This document shows positions 1 through 8,139 of a DNA stretch of 15,688 bases, in pieces. Both the position numbers and the translations under genes were made by a program. Source of the stretch: Oscillospiraceae bacterium (GTDB lineage Bacteria; Bacillota; Clostridia; Oscillospirales; Ruminococcaceae); the NCBI GenBank assembly GCA_900752625.1, contig CAADWC010000175.1, positions 1 through 15,688 of the forward strand. Direction: 5' to 3'. Every line of letters starts with the position of its first letter. Positions within the stretch are counted from its first letter, which is position 1. The notes under the pieces are model-generated. The model did no database searches and had not been told where the DNA came from. It saw only the letters and a list, made by a program, of their open reading frames with translations.

Positions 1-3000
1 TAAAGCTTCATCACCGTGCTTAGCAAGCAAGTAAAGCGATTCACTTATTGCATCTGAATTTTTAAGTATTAACGGTAATGCATCACTGTTTTTTGCAAGA
101 GCTTCCGCAGCGTCGCCCTGAAATGCAGCATCAAGATCTGCCAATGCCTTGAGCACGCTCTTTGAGTAGCCAAGCGATTTACTGTTTGAGATAAGCTTAA
201 AAATCGTATCTGTGCTGAGCCCTAAATTTGACGCTTTCTTTACGTAGCGAACTACGCCAAACAGATTATCGCCATATATATCCTTGATGACCTTTGCTTG
301 CGTATCTGTGAAAGTGTTTGAAATTACACTTTTCAGATATTTTTTTGCAAGCTCTGATGAACCTTTTGAAACTCCACAAGTAATAATTTCTACGCCTACA
401 TTTAATATTGTATCGGAAACTATTGCTGATATTGCGTCAGCGTCCCCCATGCACGCCGCTTCATAGTTTGCCAGTGTATCCAAATATGCATTAACCGTCA
501 GGTATATCGAATACATTGAAAATGCAAACAGAACTACTCCACCGACAACCGGCATTAAAGAAGTTGCGCTTAAGACAAGCTTTATAGCTGTTTGCAAAAT
601 AAGTATGGCTTCATACGAATCTTTAATAGATATAATTAGATTTACAGCTACTAACCCATCTATCAGCTCTGTTATTCCACCACCGTTCAGTCCATTGCTG
701 ATCATAAACGAAAATTCGTTTCCGTTTATATCCTGAACGATATAGCCTACTCCGGTCCAACTGCCTATTGTAATATTCTTTTCCGGAACTACTACTATCT
801 TACCGGAATTTATAGCAGAACGGATATCTTCAATATCTCTGCTTGATAACTGCAGATTATCAATCTCTTCAGCATTTTCGGAAGAAATTATCCGAATAGC
901 TATTTCCTGTTCAGCAGCTATTCTGAAAACCTCCGCCGTTGATACGCTTTGTATACTGGTATACTGCTCAAGCACGAGGCTCTCAAGATATGACGAAACA
1001 TATCCGGAAGCAAACCGATAAGCATATTCGTCATCAGCACTTCCGTTATAGCTTACTGTCGAAGATATATTGCCGAGAATATCAACTCCGAACGAGCCTT
1101 TTTTCTCGATAGAATATCTTCCTAAACGTTCTGTTACACACGGTTCGTATGTGAATACACCATAGCTGAATGAACGCTCGGTATAAATCTCCTCTGCACC
1201 CGACAGCATTTTGTTTTCAATATCGAGCTGTGCAAAATATGTTGTACCTATAAGATTAAGGAAATTGCCTATGTACTCATCGTTATAGACGTTATTTTCA
1301 GTTACCTTTGACTGTTCTTCATCGGAAAGCGGCATTTTTTCATAGGCTGTCAAAAGCGACTGAGCCGAAATATTCTGCGTATCGGTCACAATAGCGTTAA
1401 CAGAGCCTACAAGTATCTCCTTGTTTTCTCCATATACGATTCCACCGGAGGAAACCGTAATATTGAGAGTTTGCAATTCTCCAAGACTTGTAAGAGCGTT
1501 ATCCCATTCATAAACTTTTTCGTTATTTATGTAGAGAGCCGGAGACAACGTATCGGTATATGCAGAAAGGTAATCGTCAGAAAGACTGTAGATATTTTCA
1601 GGTTTACTTCCTCCGAACAGATCATACACGCTGTCGTTTGGCACATATCCGACCGTTATAGTCGAAATGTATGCCTTGGGTCCCGATATCGCCTGCTGAT
1701 AACCGTTATTAATACCGATTTTGAGCAGATCGGTGTCGACGATCTCGGAATCGTAAATATTTTTAACCTGTTCTTTAATTATACCACAAATATACGGCAA
1801 TTTCAAGGGAAACTTTGATATTTTCTTTTGAGCAATCATTTTTCCCGTAACATTTACGCTTACTTCTTCATCAGATTGGTCAAGCCCGCTCATATAAATA
1901 TAAAAATCAGAAAAATCCTTAAACTCTGAAACATCAAAATCAAAATTTTGCTTTTCGATCTCGTCTGAAATACTCTCTACCTGATTGTATTTCTTGAAGC
2001 TGATATCGAGATCATATTCCTTGCCATCGATAGTGGTTTTAACCCATGTATGATCGAAATAATACATATCGGCTGACTTGCTGACTTCTTTTCCCTGAAT
2101 CGCGAAAATTTTCAAAGCAGTTTCAATGTTATCGGCAGCTGTTAAATCAGTCAGCTGCTGCTCAGTCATGCCAACAGTACCCGTAACATACTCAGCTTCA
2201 TAACCCATATACCTGAGCATAGCAATAAGCAAGCTTGCGCAGTCAACGTCGTTACCGCCGTTCTGCTCGTATGTACCGATTGCGCCCTTTCGTGAACCCT
2301 TGTAAAACTCCGTATTTACATTGTTGTAAAGATACTCATAAACAGCAAGAGGCGTTCCGAGATGGTCGGCAAGATCAGCCATTTCCTCGGTCATCTTTGT
2401 TTCCGTCTTTTCATTGGAATCAAGGATCACTCTTGCCCTGGGTTCGGGAGTGTACTTGTTTTCATAATCGCCTGTTTCTTCTTCATCATCACCGATATCG
2501 ATTTTTTCTTCTGTAACGGTGATGTATACGGTCTGACTTACGGTATTTCCTTTCTTATCTGTTGCTGTAACAACAAGCTCGAAAGTACCTGTCTTATCGG
2601 AAACAAAGCTGAACCCGTCCCCGTTTTCCGTAACAGTTCCGCCATTAGCAGTGCATGACAGCGAAACCTCTCCAAGAACCGACGAGGTGCTTACAACCAG
2701 ATCGGTTGTTTCATTGGGCTTAATATTGTCCTTTTCGACGGTAACGCCGAGCTTAAGCTCAAATACCGGATCTTCATTGGTAATAATAACAATCTGAGTT
2801 TTCTCGGTATAGTTTCCGCTTTCATCTTCGGCACGGACAATGATCACATAATCGCCGACTCCCTCGGGAGTGTATACAGCCTTTCCATTTTCAAATACTA
2901 CTTCTTCACCGTTTACAGTTCCGGTGATCGTAGCATAGCCGCTGTCATCTGTAGCCACAGCGGTAATTTCAATGTTTTTGTCCTCGGTAAATTCAACAGT

Positions 3001-6000
3001 TACGTCAAGCTCGGGCGCAGTCGTATCCACCGGCTGATTGCTCAGAACGGTGAAATCATATGTGTAAACAGTATAATTTCCAGTAGTATCGGTTGCCGTG
3101 ACCTCAAGAGTATGCTTTCCTGCTGTCAGATTCTCAAGAACGGCCTTGCTTTCGTTAACGGCAATTTCATTTCCGTCAAGCTTTGCGGTAACAGAAGCAA
3201 TGCCGTGTTCGTCGCTTGCAGTGATCTCGGCGGTTACGGTATCTCCCTCTTTAGGATTATTGTCAGAGAGAGTAACGCTGACTTCCGGAGCAGTACTGTC
3301 AACAACTTCGATCTCAAGAGTTCCGGTGAATACAACTCCGCATTTGTCCTGAACCTGCCATACTACCTGATGTGTTCCTACAGAAAGTCCTTCGGCGGAT
3401 ATCTTATCGTTTTCAATGGTCATCTGAACGCCGTCGATCGCTGCCTGCTGATCGGTTATGTTCAGATTATCCGAATATACAAGCTGAACAGTAACGATCT
3501 CATTTTCCTTGTATGTAGTTTTTTCGGTTACAAGGTCAAGACTGATAACAGGCACGGTAAGCTGAAAATCCGTATTATTGCCTGCTTCGTCCGCTGCATG
3601 AACGTCCATTACAAGATTGCCTGATTCCTCGGTCACATAGCTGAAATGACCGTTTTCGTCAATAACCACAGCCACTCCGTTGACCTTAACTGTGAACTCT
3701 GCAATACCTGTATCGTCTGAGGCTATAAATCTGAAATCGCCCGATTCGCCTGCCATCAACATTTTTGGTATTGAATATTTAACTACAGGCCGGTTGGTGT
3801 CCTTGATTTCTTCCTCGGAAACGTTAAGAACAAGAGTCGTATCAGAAGTATTTCCGACAATATCCTCGGCGGTCAACACAAATACATATTCGCCTGCGGT
3901 TTCAGGAGTAAATATATACTGATAATTTTCATTAAGAGTGATTTCTTCGCCGTTAAGAGTTACCGAATGATCCTTGAGTCCGTTTTTATCGCTCATAACA
4001 GCCGAAACGGTAACGGTATCGTTTGTGTGGATTTCGTCACTGTCGGATCTAAGTTCAACGCTCGGAGCAGTTCCGTCAACAACTATCGCCTTACTGCTTT
4101 CACCATAAAGGCCAAGCGCATTTGTCGCCTTTACATTAACTGCAATTATAAAGTCGTTTTCCGGAGCGGTAAAAGTGAAATTACCGTCCTCGTCTGCCAA
4201 AACGCTGTCGTTTCCTACTTTAATTTCATACTCGGAAATCTGCGCTCCGTTCAAATTATTGATCCTTCCGCTGACTACAGAGCCTGCCTTTACAACAGAG
4301 GGAGATTCTATGTCAATGATCGGAATTACCATAACTTCGTCGTTCAATACGGTTATCGTTTTACTTACAACAGTTTCTGAATTGCCGTCGGAAACAGTAA
4401 GGGTAACTGTATATTCGCCGGATTCATTAAACTTGAATGAAGCGTAAGGCTTGTTCGAGTTGCTGATAATTACATTTTCATTATCGCACGACCATTTGAA
4501 ATCAAGCTGTGTGCAGAATGCGTCGTCCGCAGTTTCTGAGGATAGGAAAAGTCTTTTGCTTACGCAAGTCGTATCCGAACCAACGATTTTGGTTTCCGGA
4601 GCGTTGTTTATGTAATTGACATTATCTGAGCCGTCGGAAAGCACGGTAATATCGAAAAGCTCCGGAGTTTTGCCGGTTGATGAGACGTTCATCTCAACAG
4701 ACAATTTAACATATCTGCCCGAAAGATTTTCAATGTCCGCATAATTTGTAACATCTACCCAATCGCCGAATGCGTTTTCGTCGTTTCCTGCACAAGCCTT
4801 TACCGCGATCTTTCCGTCATCATAGAGTTTGCCGTTCCAGTAGATATTCTTCCATACGGTATCAGTGTTTTTGCTGTCGTATACCGCCGTCCATGTGCCC
4901 GATTCCTTATAGCTATGAACGGGCATAACAATATCGTCGGCATAAACCGTAGACGATTCGCCGTTTCTGTTGAAGTATGTGCATGATACGCTGTCTGCAA
5001 TATTGAACAATCCCGATTCCAAATCGTTAACAGAAACAGGAACGGTTATTTTCTGATTTTCATAAATTGAGATCTTTTCATAGCTCCATTTGAGCGTTTT
5101 TGTACCGTCCTCATTTTCAATTATTTCTGTAGGCTGAGGATTAATTGCAGAGGTATCTATATCTGCTTTTTTGGATACGGTCATCTCAAAGGAAACATCC
5201 TTGCCTGCCGTATCAAAAACCTCTGCGGCAAACTGCTGCATCATTTCGTTTATCTGTTCGGCTGTAGGGCTGTTAAGATAAATACCGTTGCTGTTTGCGG
5301 CTACCGTCTGCATCTGCTTACTGTCGTTTCCGATGGACAGAGCGAAAATTCTTATGCCTTGTTCGCCTGCTTTTAAAGCTTCTACTGATGAATTAGTAGA
5401 ATCTTCGCCGTCAGATATAAGCATGACATACTTTTGACGCTCACTGCTGGAATTGTCAGAGTTAAAAATATTTAACGATTTTCTAATGCCACCGGTTATA
5501 TCTGTTCCGTTAGCATAAGTGATTTGATCTATAGCAGAATATAGTAAATCTTTATTGGAAGTAAGATCTTGAACATCGTGAATAGTCCAAGAAAATCCAA
5601 TAACAGCACATCTGTCGTTTGGTTTCATTTGTGCTATAATTTCTTTAGCTGCGGATTTTGCAGAATCCATTCTGCCGTACCACTCCATACTCCACGATTC
5701 ATCTATAGCAATTATAAAATCTACACTATTTTCCTCAACCTCCTGCAAACCGAATCCGCTGAGATCAAATTCAAGATTCACGGTATCATCAGGCTTGTCA
5801 AGAGATGATTTGTCGGCTCTTACGGTCAGACCTATACCGTTTGCCGCACTGTCAATTTTATAGCTGTTTTCCAAAGGAACATTATCGTTGCCCGAACGCT
5901 GTTCCAAGGTCAATTCGTCTGCAATATCAAGTCCCAGACCGTCAAATTCGCCCTCGTTGAAGTCATCGTCAAGAGTATATGTTTTTGAAATTACGCTTTT

Positions 6001-7230
6001 AGTTCCTAGAAGCTCCCAATCCGAATCACTGCCCGTAACATTGAATATACTTCCGCTGAAATTGATCTTATCGGCAAAAATTCTGCCGTTTATATTTGCA
6101 ATATTAGAATTAAAAGCAACCGTACCGTTAGGAGCGTACATTATGCCGTTCATATCGATATTTGTGCCGTTAATTGTGATATTTCCGTTTCTGGAATAAA
6201 GTACAACACGACCCGTGGAGATAAAATCGTTCACGTTGTATGTAATATCCCCGTCGGCAATGATGTAGCAGTTACCGTCAAAGGTCGTCCCACTGATCTC
6301 AACCTTTCCGGTAGTTTTAACTGCGCCGTCTATGACGTTTTTATCCTGAATCATTACGACGTCCTTATCGGTAAATTCATAAGCCCCCGCCATTTTATGA
6401 ATACGGGCGTCCCAATCAGGCATAGCTTCCTTGTCGACATTTTCGTTTCTTTCATTGATATTGATCTGCCAGCCGTTGGTTGTGATCGTATTAACAGCAT
6501 CTACTTTGCCGTTAAGATAAAGTTCGGAGGCGTTGCTTACAAAGCCTGCGCCTGTGTATACGTTGCCGTCAAAAGTGCTTTTCCAGCAGTTGAGCTGAAA
6601 ATTTTCCGCGCTGCTGCCGGAGAAAAGTGTATATGGGGAAACTTCTTCGATTTTGTCGGTAGTACCTTCCCATTCGCAGATGAAACCAAAATTTTCTGCA
6701 CCGAAAAAAGCTTCACCGTTACAGTTCCCGGAATTGTTAAGATCATTCCAATAACCAAATGTTCCCGAAGAAGACATAGGATTAGTATTTTTATACATCA
6801 TCAGGCAGTCTTCTTGATTTAGATAATTATCCGGCTGGCCGGGAGTCCACTTAGCAAATTGAGAGAAGTCTTCGTTTGTAAGCCAAGTCCATTCGGAGGA
6901 AATTTTTGATCCGCCAAGCCAATAAGAATTTTTCTCTCCGCTTTTCAACAACCCTTCTACGCATTCTTGTTCTTTAGGCGAAGTGATTGTAACCAAATGA
7001 CCGCCGAGATTTTCGCAATATTCCTTTGCTTCTGTCCAGCTCATAGATTCGTCAAAAAGCTGATATCTATTTCTGTCAAAGGACGTAACTTTGCTCTTGT
7101 TTTCATCCGATGAATTATCTTCGGCAAAAACGCTCATGGGTAAAATTGCTACCATATTAAAAGTTATGGCGGCACTTATTGCTGTTGATATCACTCGCTT
7201 ATTAAGAAAGTCTTTTACTTTGCGCTTCAT
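1..7230 (-). CDS. Giant secreted multidomain protein: C-type lectin, VWA, PKD/Ig-like repeats, transglutaminase-like (3' end outside window)
   Basis: One reading frame stays open from the ATG at 7230 to the left edge, at least 2410 codons, preceded by GGAGGAAT six bases upstream. Residues 1-36 are a signal peptide (KRK start, hydrophobic core, SVFA|ED cleavage). Residues 51-188 form a C-type lectin-like domain with Cys72, 90, 142, 170 and 185, a QPDN motif (131-135), a WND motif (161-163) and a closing FICEWE. A beta-strand-rich region follows. Residues 503-690 are a VWA domain with MIDAS residues D510-x-S512-x-S514, T579 and D607-G-E-D. A PKD domain (about 876-965) and roughly six or seven Ig-like repeats (to about 1570; several begin TAPxV) make a stalk. 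A transglutaminase-like domain has Cys1664 (DVDCASLL), His1727 (DHTW) and Asp1740/1742. Hydrophobic helices lie at about 2210-2245. It probably acts outside the cell in adhesion or cross-linking; the missing C-terminus prevents a firmer call. It lies just downstream of agrB on the same strand. Confidence 0.9.
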   Translation of the reverse strand, partial: MKRKVKDFLNKRVISTAISAAITFNMVAILPMSVFAEDNSSDENKSKVTSFDRNRYQLFDESMSWTEAKEYCENLGGHLVTITSPKEQECVEGLLKSGEKNSYWLGGSKISSEWTWLTNEDFSQFAKWTPGQPDNYLNQEDCLMMYKNTNPMSSSGTFGYWNDLNNSGNCNGEAFFGAENFGFICEWEGTTDKIEEVSPYTLFSGSSAENFQLNCWKSTFDGNVYTGAGFVSNASELYLNGKVDAVNTITTNGWQININERNENVDKEAMPDWDARIHKMAGAYEFTDKDVVMIQDKNVIDGAVKTTGKVEISGTTFDGNCYIIADGDITYNVNDFISTGRVVLYSRNGNITINGTNIDMNGIMYAPNGTVAFNSNIANINGRIFADKINFSGSIFNVTGSDSDWELLGTKSVISKTYTLDDDFNEGEFDGLGLDIADELTLEQRSGNDNVPLENSYKIDSAANGIGLTVRADKSSLDKPDDTVNLEFDLSGFGLQEVEENSVDFIIAIDESWSMEWYGRMDSAKSAAKEIIAQMKPNDRCAVIGFSWTIHDVQDLTSNKDLLYSAIDQITYANGTDITGGIRKSLNIFNSDNSSSERQKYVMLISDGEDSTNSSVEALKAGEQGIRIFALSIGNDSKQMQTVAANSNGIYLNSPTAEQINEMMQQFAAEVFDTAGKDVSFEMTVSKKADIDTSAINPQPTEIIENEDGTKTLKWSYEKISIYENQKITVPVSVNDLESGLFNIADSVSCTYFNRNGESSTVYADDIVMPVHSYKESGTWTAVYDSKNTDTVWKNIYWNGKLYDDGKIAVKACAGNDENAFGDWVDVTNYADIENLSGRYVKLSVEMNVSSTGKTPELFDITVLSDGSDNVNYINNAPETKIVGSDTTCVSKRLFLSSETADDAFCTQLDFKWSCDNENVIISNSNKPYASFKFNESGEYTVTLTVSDGNSETVVSKTITVLNDEVMVIPIIDIESPSVVKAGSVVSGRINNLNGAQISEYEIKVGNDSVLADEDGNFTFTAPENDFIIAVNVKATNALGLYGESSKAIVVDGTAPSVELRSDSDEIHTNDTVTVSAVMSDKNGLKDHSVTLNGEEITLNENYQYIFTPETAGEYVFVLTAEDIVGNTSDTTLVLNVSEEEIKDTNRPVVKYSIPKMLMAGESGDFRFIASDDTGIAEFTVKVNGVAVVIDENGHFSYVTEESGNLVMDVHAADEAGNNTDFQLTVPVISLDLVTEKTTYKENEIVTVQLVYSDNLNITDQQAAIDGVQMTIENDKISAEGLSVGTHQVVWQVQDKCGVVFTGTLEIEVVDSTAPEVSVTLSDNNPKEGDTVTAEITASDEHGIASVTAKLDGNEIAVNESKAVLENLTAGKHTLEVTATDTTGNYTVYTYDFTVLSNQPVDTTAPELDVTVEFTEDKNIEITAVATDDSGYATITGTVNGEEVVFENGKAVYTPEGVGDYVIIVRAEDESGNYTEKTQIVIITNEDPVFELKLGVTVEKDNIKPNETTDLVVSTSSVLGEVSLSCTANGGTVTENGDGFSFVSDKTGTFELVVTATDKKGNTVSQTVYITVTEEKIDIGDDEEETGDYENKYTPEPRARVILDSNEKTETKMTEEMADLADHLGTPLAVYEYLYNNVNTEFYKGSRKGAIGTYEQNGGNDVDCASLLIAMLRYMGYEAEYVTGTVGMTEQQLTDLTAADNIETALKIFAIQGKEVSKSADMYYFDHTWVKTTIDGKEYDLDISFKKYNQVESISDEIEKQNFDFDVSEFKDFSDFYIYMSGLDQSDEEVSVNVTGKMIAQKKISKFPLKLPYICGIIKEQVKNIYDSEIVDTDLLKIGINNGYQQAISGPKAYISTITVGYVPNDSVYDLFGGSKPENIYSLSDDYLSAYTDTLSPALYINNEKVYEWDNALTSLGELQTLNITVSSGGIVYGENKEILVGSVNAIVTDTQNISAQSLLTAYEKMPLSDEEQSKVTENNVYNDEYIGNFLNLIGTTYFAQLDIENKMLSGAEEIYTERSFSYGVFTYEPCVTERLGRYSIEKKGSFGVDILGNISSTVSYNGSADDEYAYRFASGYVSSYLESLVLEQYTSIQSVSTAEVFRIAAEQEIAIRIISSENAEEIDNLQLSSRDIEDIRSAINSGKIVVVPEKNITIGSWTGVGYIVQDINGNEFSFMISNGLNGGGITELIDGLVAVNLIISIKDSYEAILILQTAIKLVLSATSLMPVVGGVVLFAFSMYSIYLTVNAYLDTLANYEAACMGDADAISAIVSDTILNVGVEIITCGVSKGSSELAKKYLKSVISNTFTDTQAKVIKDIYGDNLFGVVRYVKKASNLGLSTDTIFKLISNSKSLGYSKSVLKALADLDAAFQGDAAEALAKNSDALPLILKNSDAISESLYLLAKHGDEAL

Positions 7231-7281
7231 TATTATTCCTCCATAATTTTATTTTTACTACAAATTATCGTATTTTTAATC

Positions 7282-7823
7282 TTACCTGATATAAGCATTA
7301 CGCTTAATTTTGTAAAATAAAAAAATACATGAATATAGTAAATCAAAAGTAAAGTAAGTACTTATGACACCTACTGTAGTTTCGATACACCATATTAATA
7401 AACTTTTTTCCTGTATATTTTTATTTCAATCTCATCCAATGGTTTATTGAAATCTTCTACCGGCGATAGTAAAATTAATACTATAGCTGAAAATACTATG
7501 GAAAAGTACAAAAACAGCTTAGTAATTTTAAGAAACTTAAATATCAAAGCAGTTAATATTAGCATTGACAATGAAAAGAAACAGTATCTTACAGGAGTTT
7601 TAGCATGAATTCCGCCTGCAAATGATCTGAGGGGCGTATAAAATAAGGTGAAAATCAAAACTGAAACAAGCTCGTCGCAAAAAACTCCGACAATAACAAT
7701 AGTTATTAGAAATATAAATTTGCTGATTAATACAGTAATACCTAATTCTACAACCTCTGCTTCATCGTCCGGAAAATATTTTTGTACAAGCTTGTTCAAT
7801 TTTGAGTGAAAAGCGTCACGCAT
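7282..7823 (-). pseudogene. agrB: AgrB peptide-processing membrane protease, frameshifted at an A6 run
   Basis: AgrB is the membrane cysteine endopeptidase that cuts the AgrD precursor and helps form the thiolactone. The ATG at 7823 opens a 142-codon frame ending at TAA 7395. It carries the family core PLRSFAGGIHAKTPVRYC (catalytic His73, Cys81) and several hydrophobic helices, then NKPLDEIEIKIYRKK. AgrB proteins usually run to about 190 residues. Adding one A to the A6 run (7404-7409) lets the frame continue SLLIWCIETTVGVIST and on through further hydrophobic residues to TAA 7282-7284, giving 180 residues with the expected extra membrane segment. The gene is therefore read as frameshifted. 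His and Cys are eight apart, against seven for His77/Cys84 of Staphylococcus aureus AgrB. It begins five bases after the agrD remnant and has only a weak ribosome site, so it is probably translationally coupled to agrD. A base-calling error in the run remains possible. Confidence 0.8.
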
Positions 7824-7828
7824 TTTAT

Positions 7829-7974
7829 TTAGAATTTTCTCAGCTTCTTTACCTTTTCAGGCAGCTTAGGCTGATGAATCCACCAAAGACATGTCTGGTT
7901 TGCAGATTACTCCGCTGTTTTAACAGAGGTTCTTCTTACAAATCTGAGCACCTTTTCTTTTAATGTTTTTTCAT
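7829..7974 (-). pseudogene. agrD: AgrD autoinducer peptide precursor, broken by a frameshift and a nonsense codon
   Basis: A strong ribosome site (GAGGAG, 7981-7986) precedes ATG 7972-7974, but that frame reads only MKKH and stops. Adding one A to the A6 run (T6 on the plus strand, 7966-7971) yields MKKTLKEKVLRFVRRTSVK then TAE, an amphipathic leader typical of AgrD. A TAA at 7907-7909 then interrupts. The same frame continues SANQTCLWWIHQPKLPEKVK and KLRKF to TAA 7829-7831. This matches the family layout: leader, Cys-initiated five-residue ring (CLWWI), and a charged tail with the QPKxPxxxK pattern common in clostridial cyclic-lactone peptides. No start codon lies between the TAA and the Cys. 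Both lesions would have to be repaired to make the peptide. The position between regulator and agrB, 3' of a LytTR-type operator, supports the identification. Confidence 0.75.
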
Positions 7975-8031
7975 TTAAAACTCCTCATTAAAAATATGTT
8001 AAATATTTATGGCGTAAACCACATAAAAATT

Positions 8032-8061
8032 ATTATATATACAAAATCCTCAATTTGTCAA
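8032..8061 (-). promoter_or_regulatory. Consensus sigma-A-type promoter for agrD-agrB
   Basis: The minus strand has TTGACA (8056-8061), an 18-base spacer and TATAAT (8032-8037), both perfect hexamers. Transcription would start near 8025, about 50 bases before the agrD ATG. It lies just past the terminator at the end of the kinase gene, so agrD-agrB and possibly the giant gene form a separate transcript. Confidence 0.8.
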
Positions 8062-8071
8062 TACATTCGCA

Positions 8072-8100
8072 CTAAACGCCAATTAGACGCACCGAACGGC
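8072..8100 (-). promoter_or_regulatory. Two direct repeats resembling a LytTR (AgrA-type) operator
   Basis: GCCGTTCGG (8092-8100) and GGCGTTTAG (8072-8080) are 9-mers in direct orientation, 20 bp centre to centre, with the second ending ten bases before the -35 box. Each is followed by TGCG, making 13-mers that match at 10 of 13 positions. Both share the CGTT core and the purine-rich end of the AgrA consensus, and a two-turn spacing is typical of LytTR dimer sites. The LytTR regulator encoded at 9420-10148 is the natural candidate to bind here. Confidence 0.65.
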
Positions 8101-8139
8101 AAAAAGCGTCCCGATTTTACACGGAACGCTCTTTTTTTA
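8101..8139 (-). terminator. Bidirectional intrinsic terminator at the end of the sensor kinase gene
   Basis: A nine-pair stem with one G-U pair (8105-8113 with 8122-8130) has an eight-base loop and is followed on the minus strand by five T. On the plus strand it is followed by CTTTTTTT. The kinase stop codon lies in the loop, so the hairpin is formed by the last codons of the gene. Confidence 0.8.

Noticed and set aside
284..6822. Many plus-strand ORFs of 60-170 codons under the giant gene
   Set aside because: They are antisense to one continuous 2410-codon frame with clear domains, lack ribosome sites and match no family.
6661..7080. C-type lectin domain as a target of a diversity-generating retroelement
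   Set aside because: Such targets have the variable repeat at the protein's C-terminus, but here the lectin domain is N-terminal. No reverse transcriptase or template repeat is visible.
7404..7410. Programmed -1 frameshift in agrB at the A6 run
   Set aside because: The zero frame reads AGG AAA AAA GTT, which does not place A AAA AAG in the register needed for efficient slippage, and no downstream stimulatory hairpin is evident. A true mutation or base-calling error fits better.
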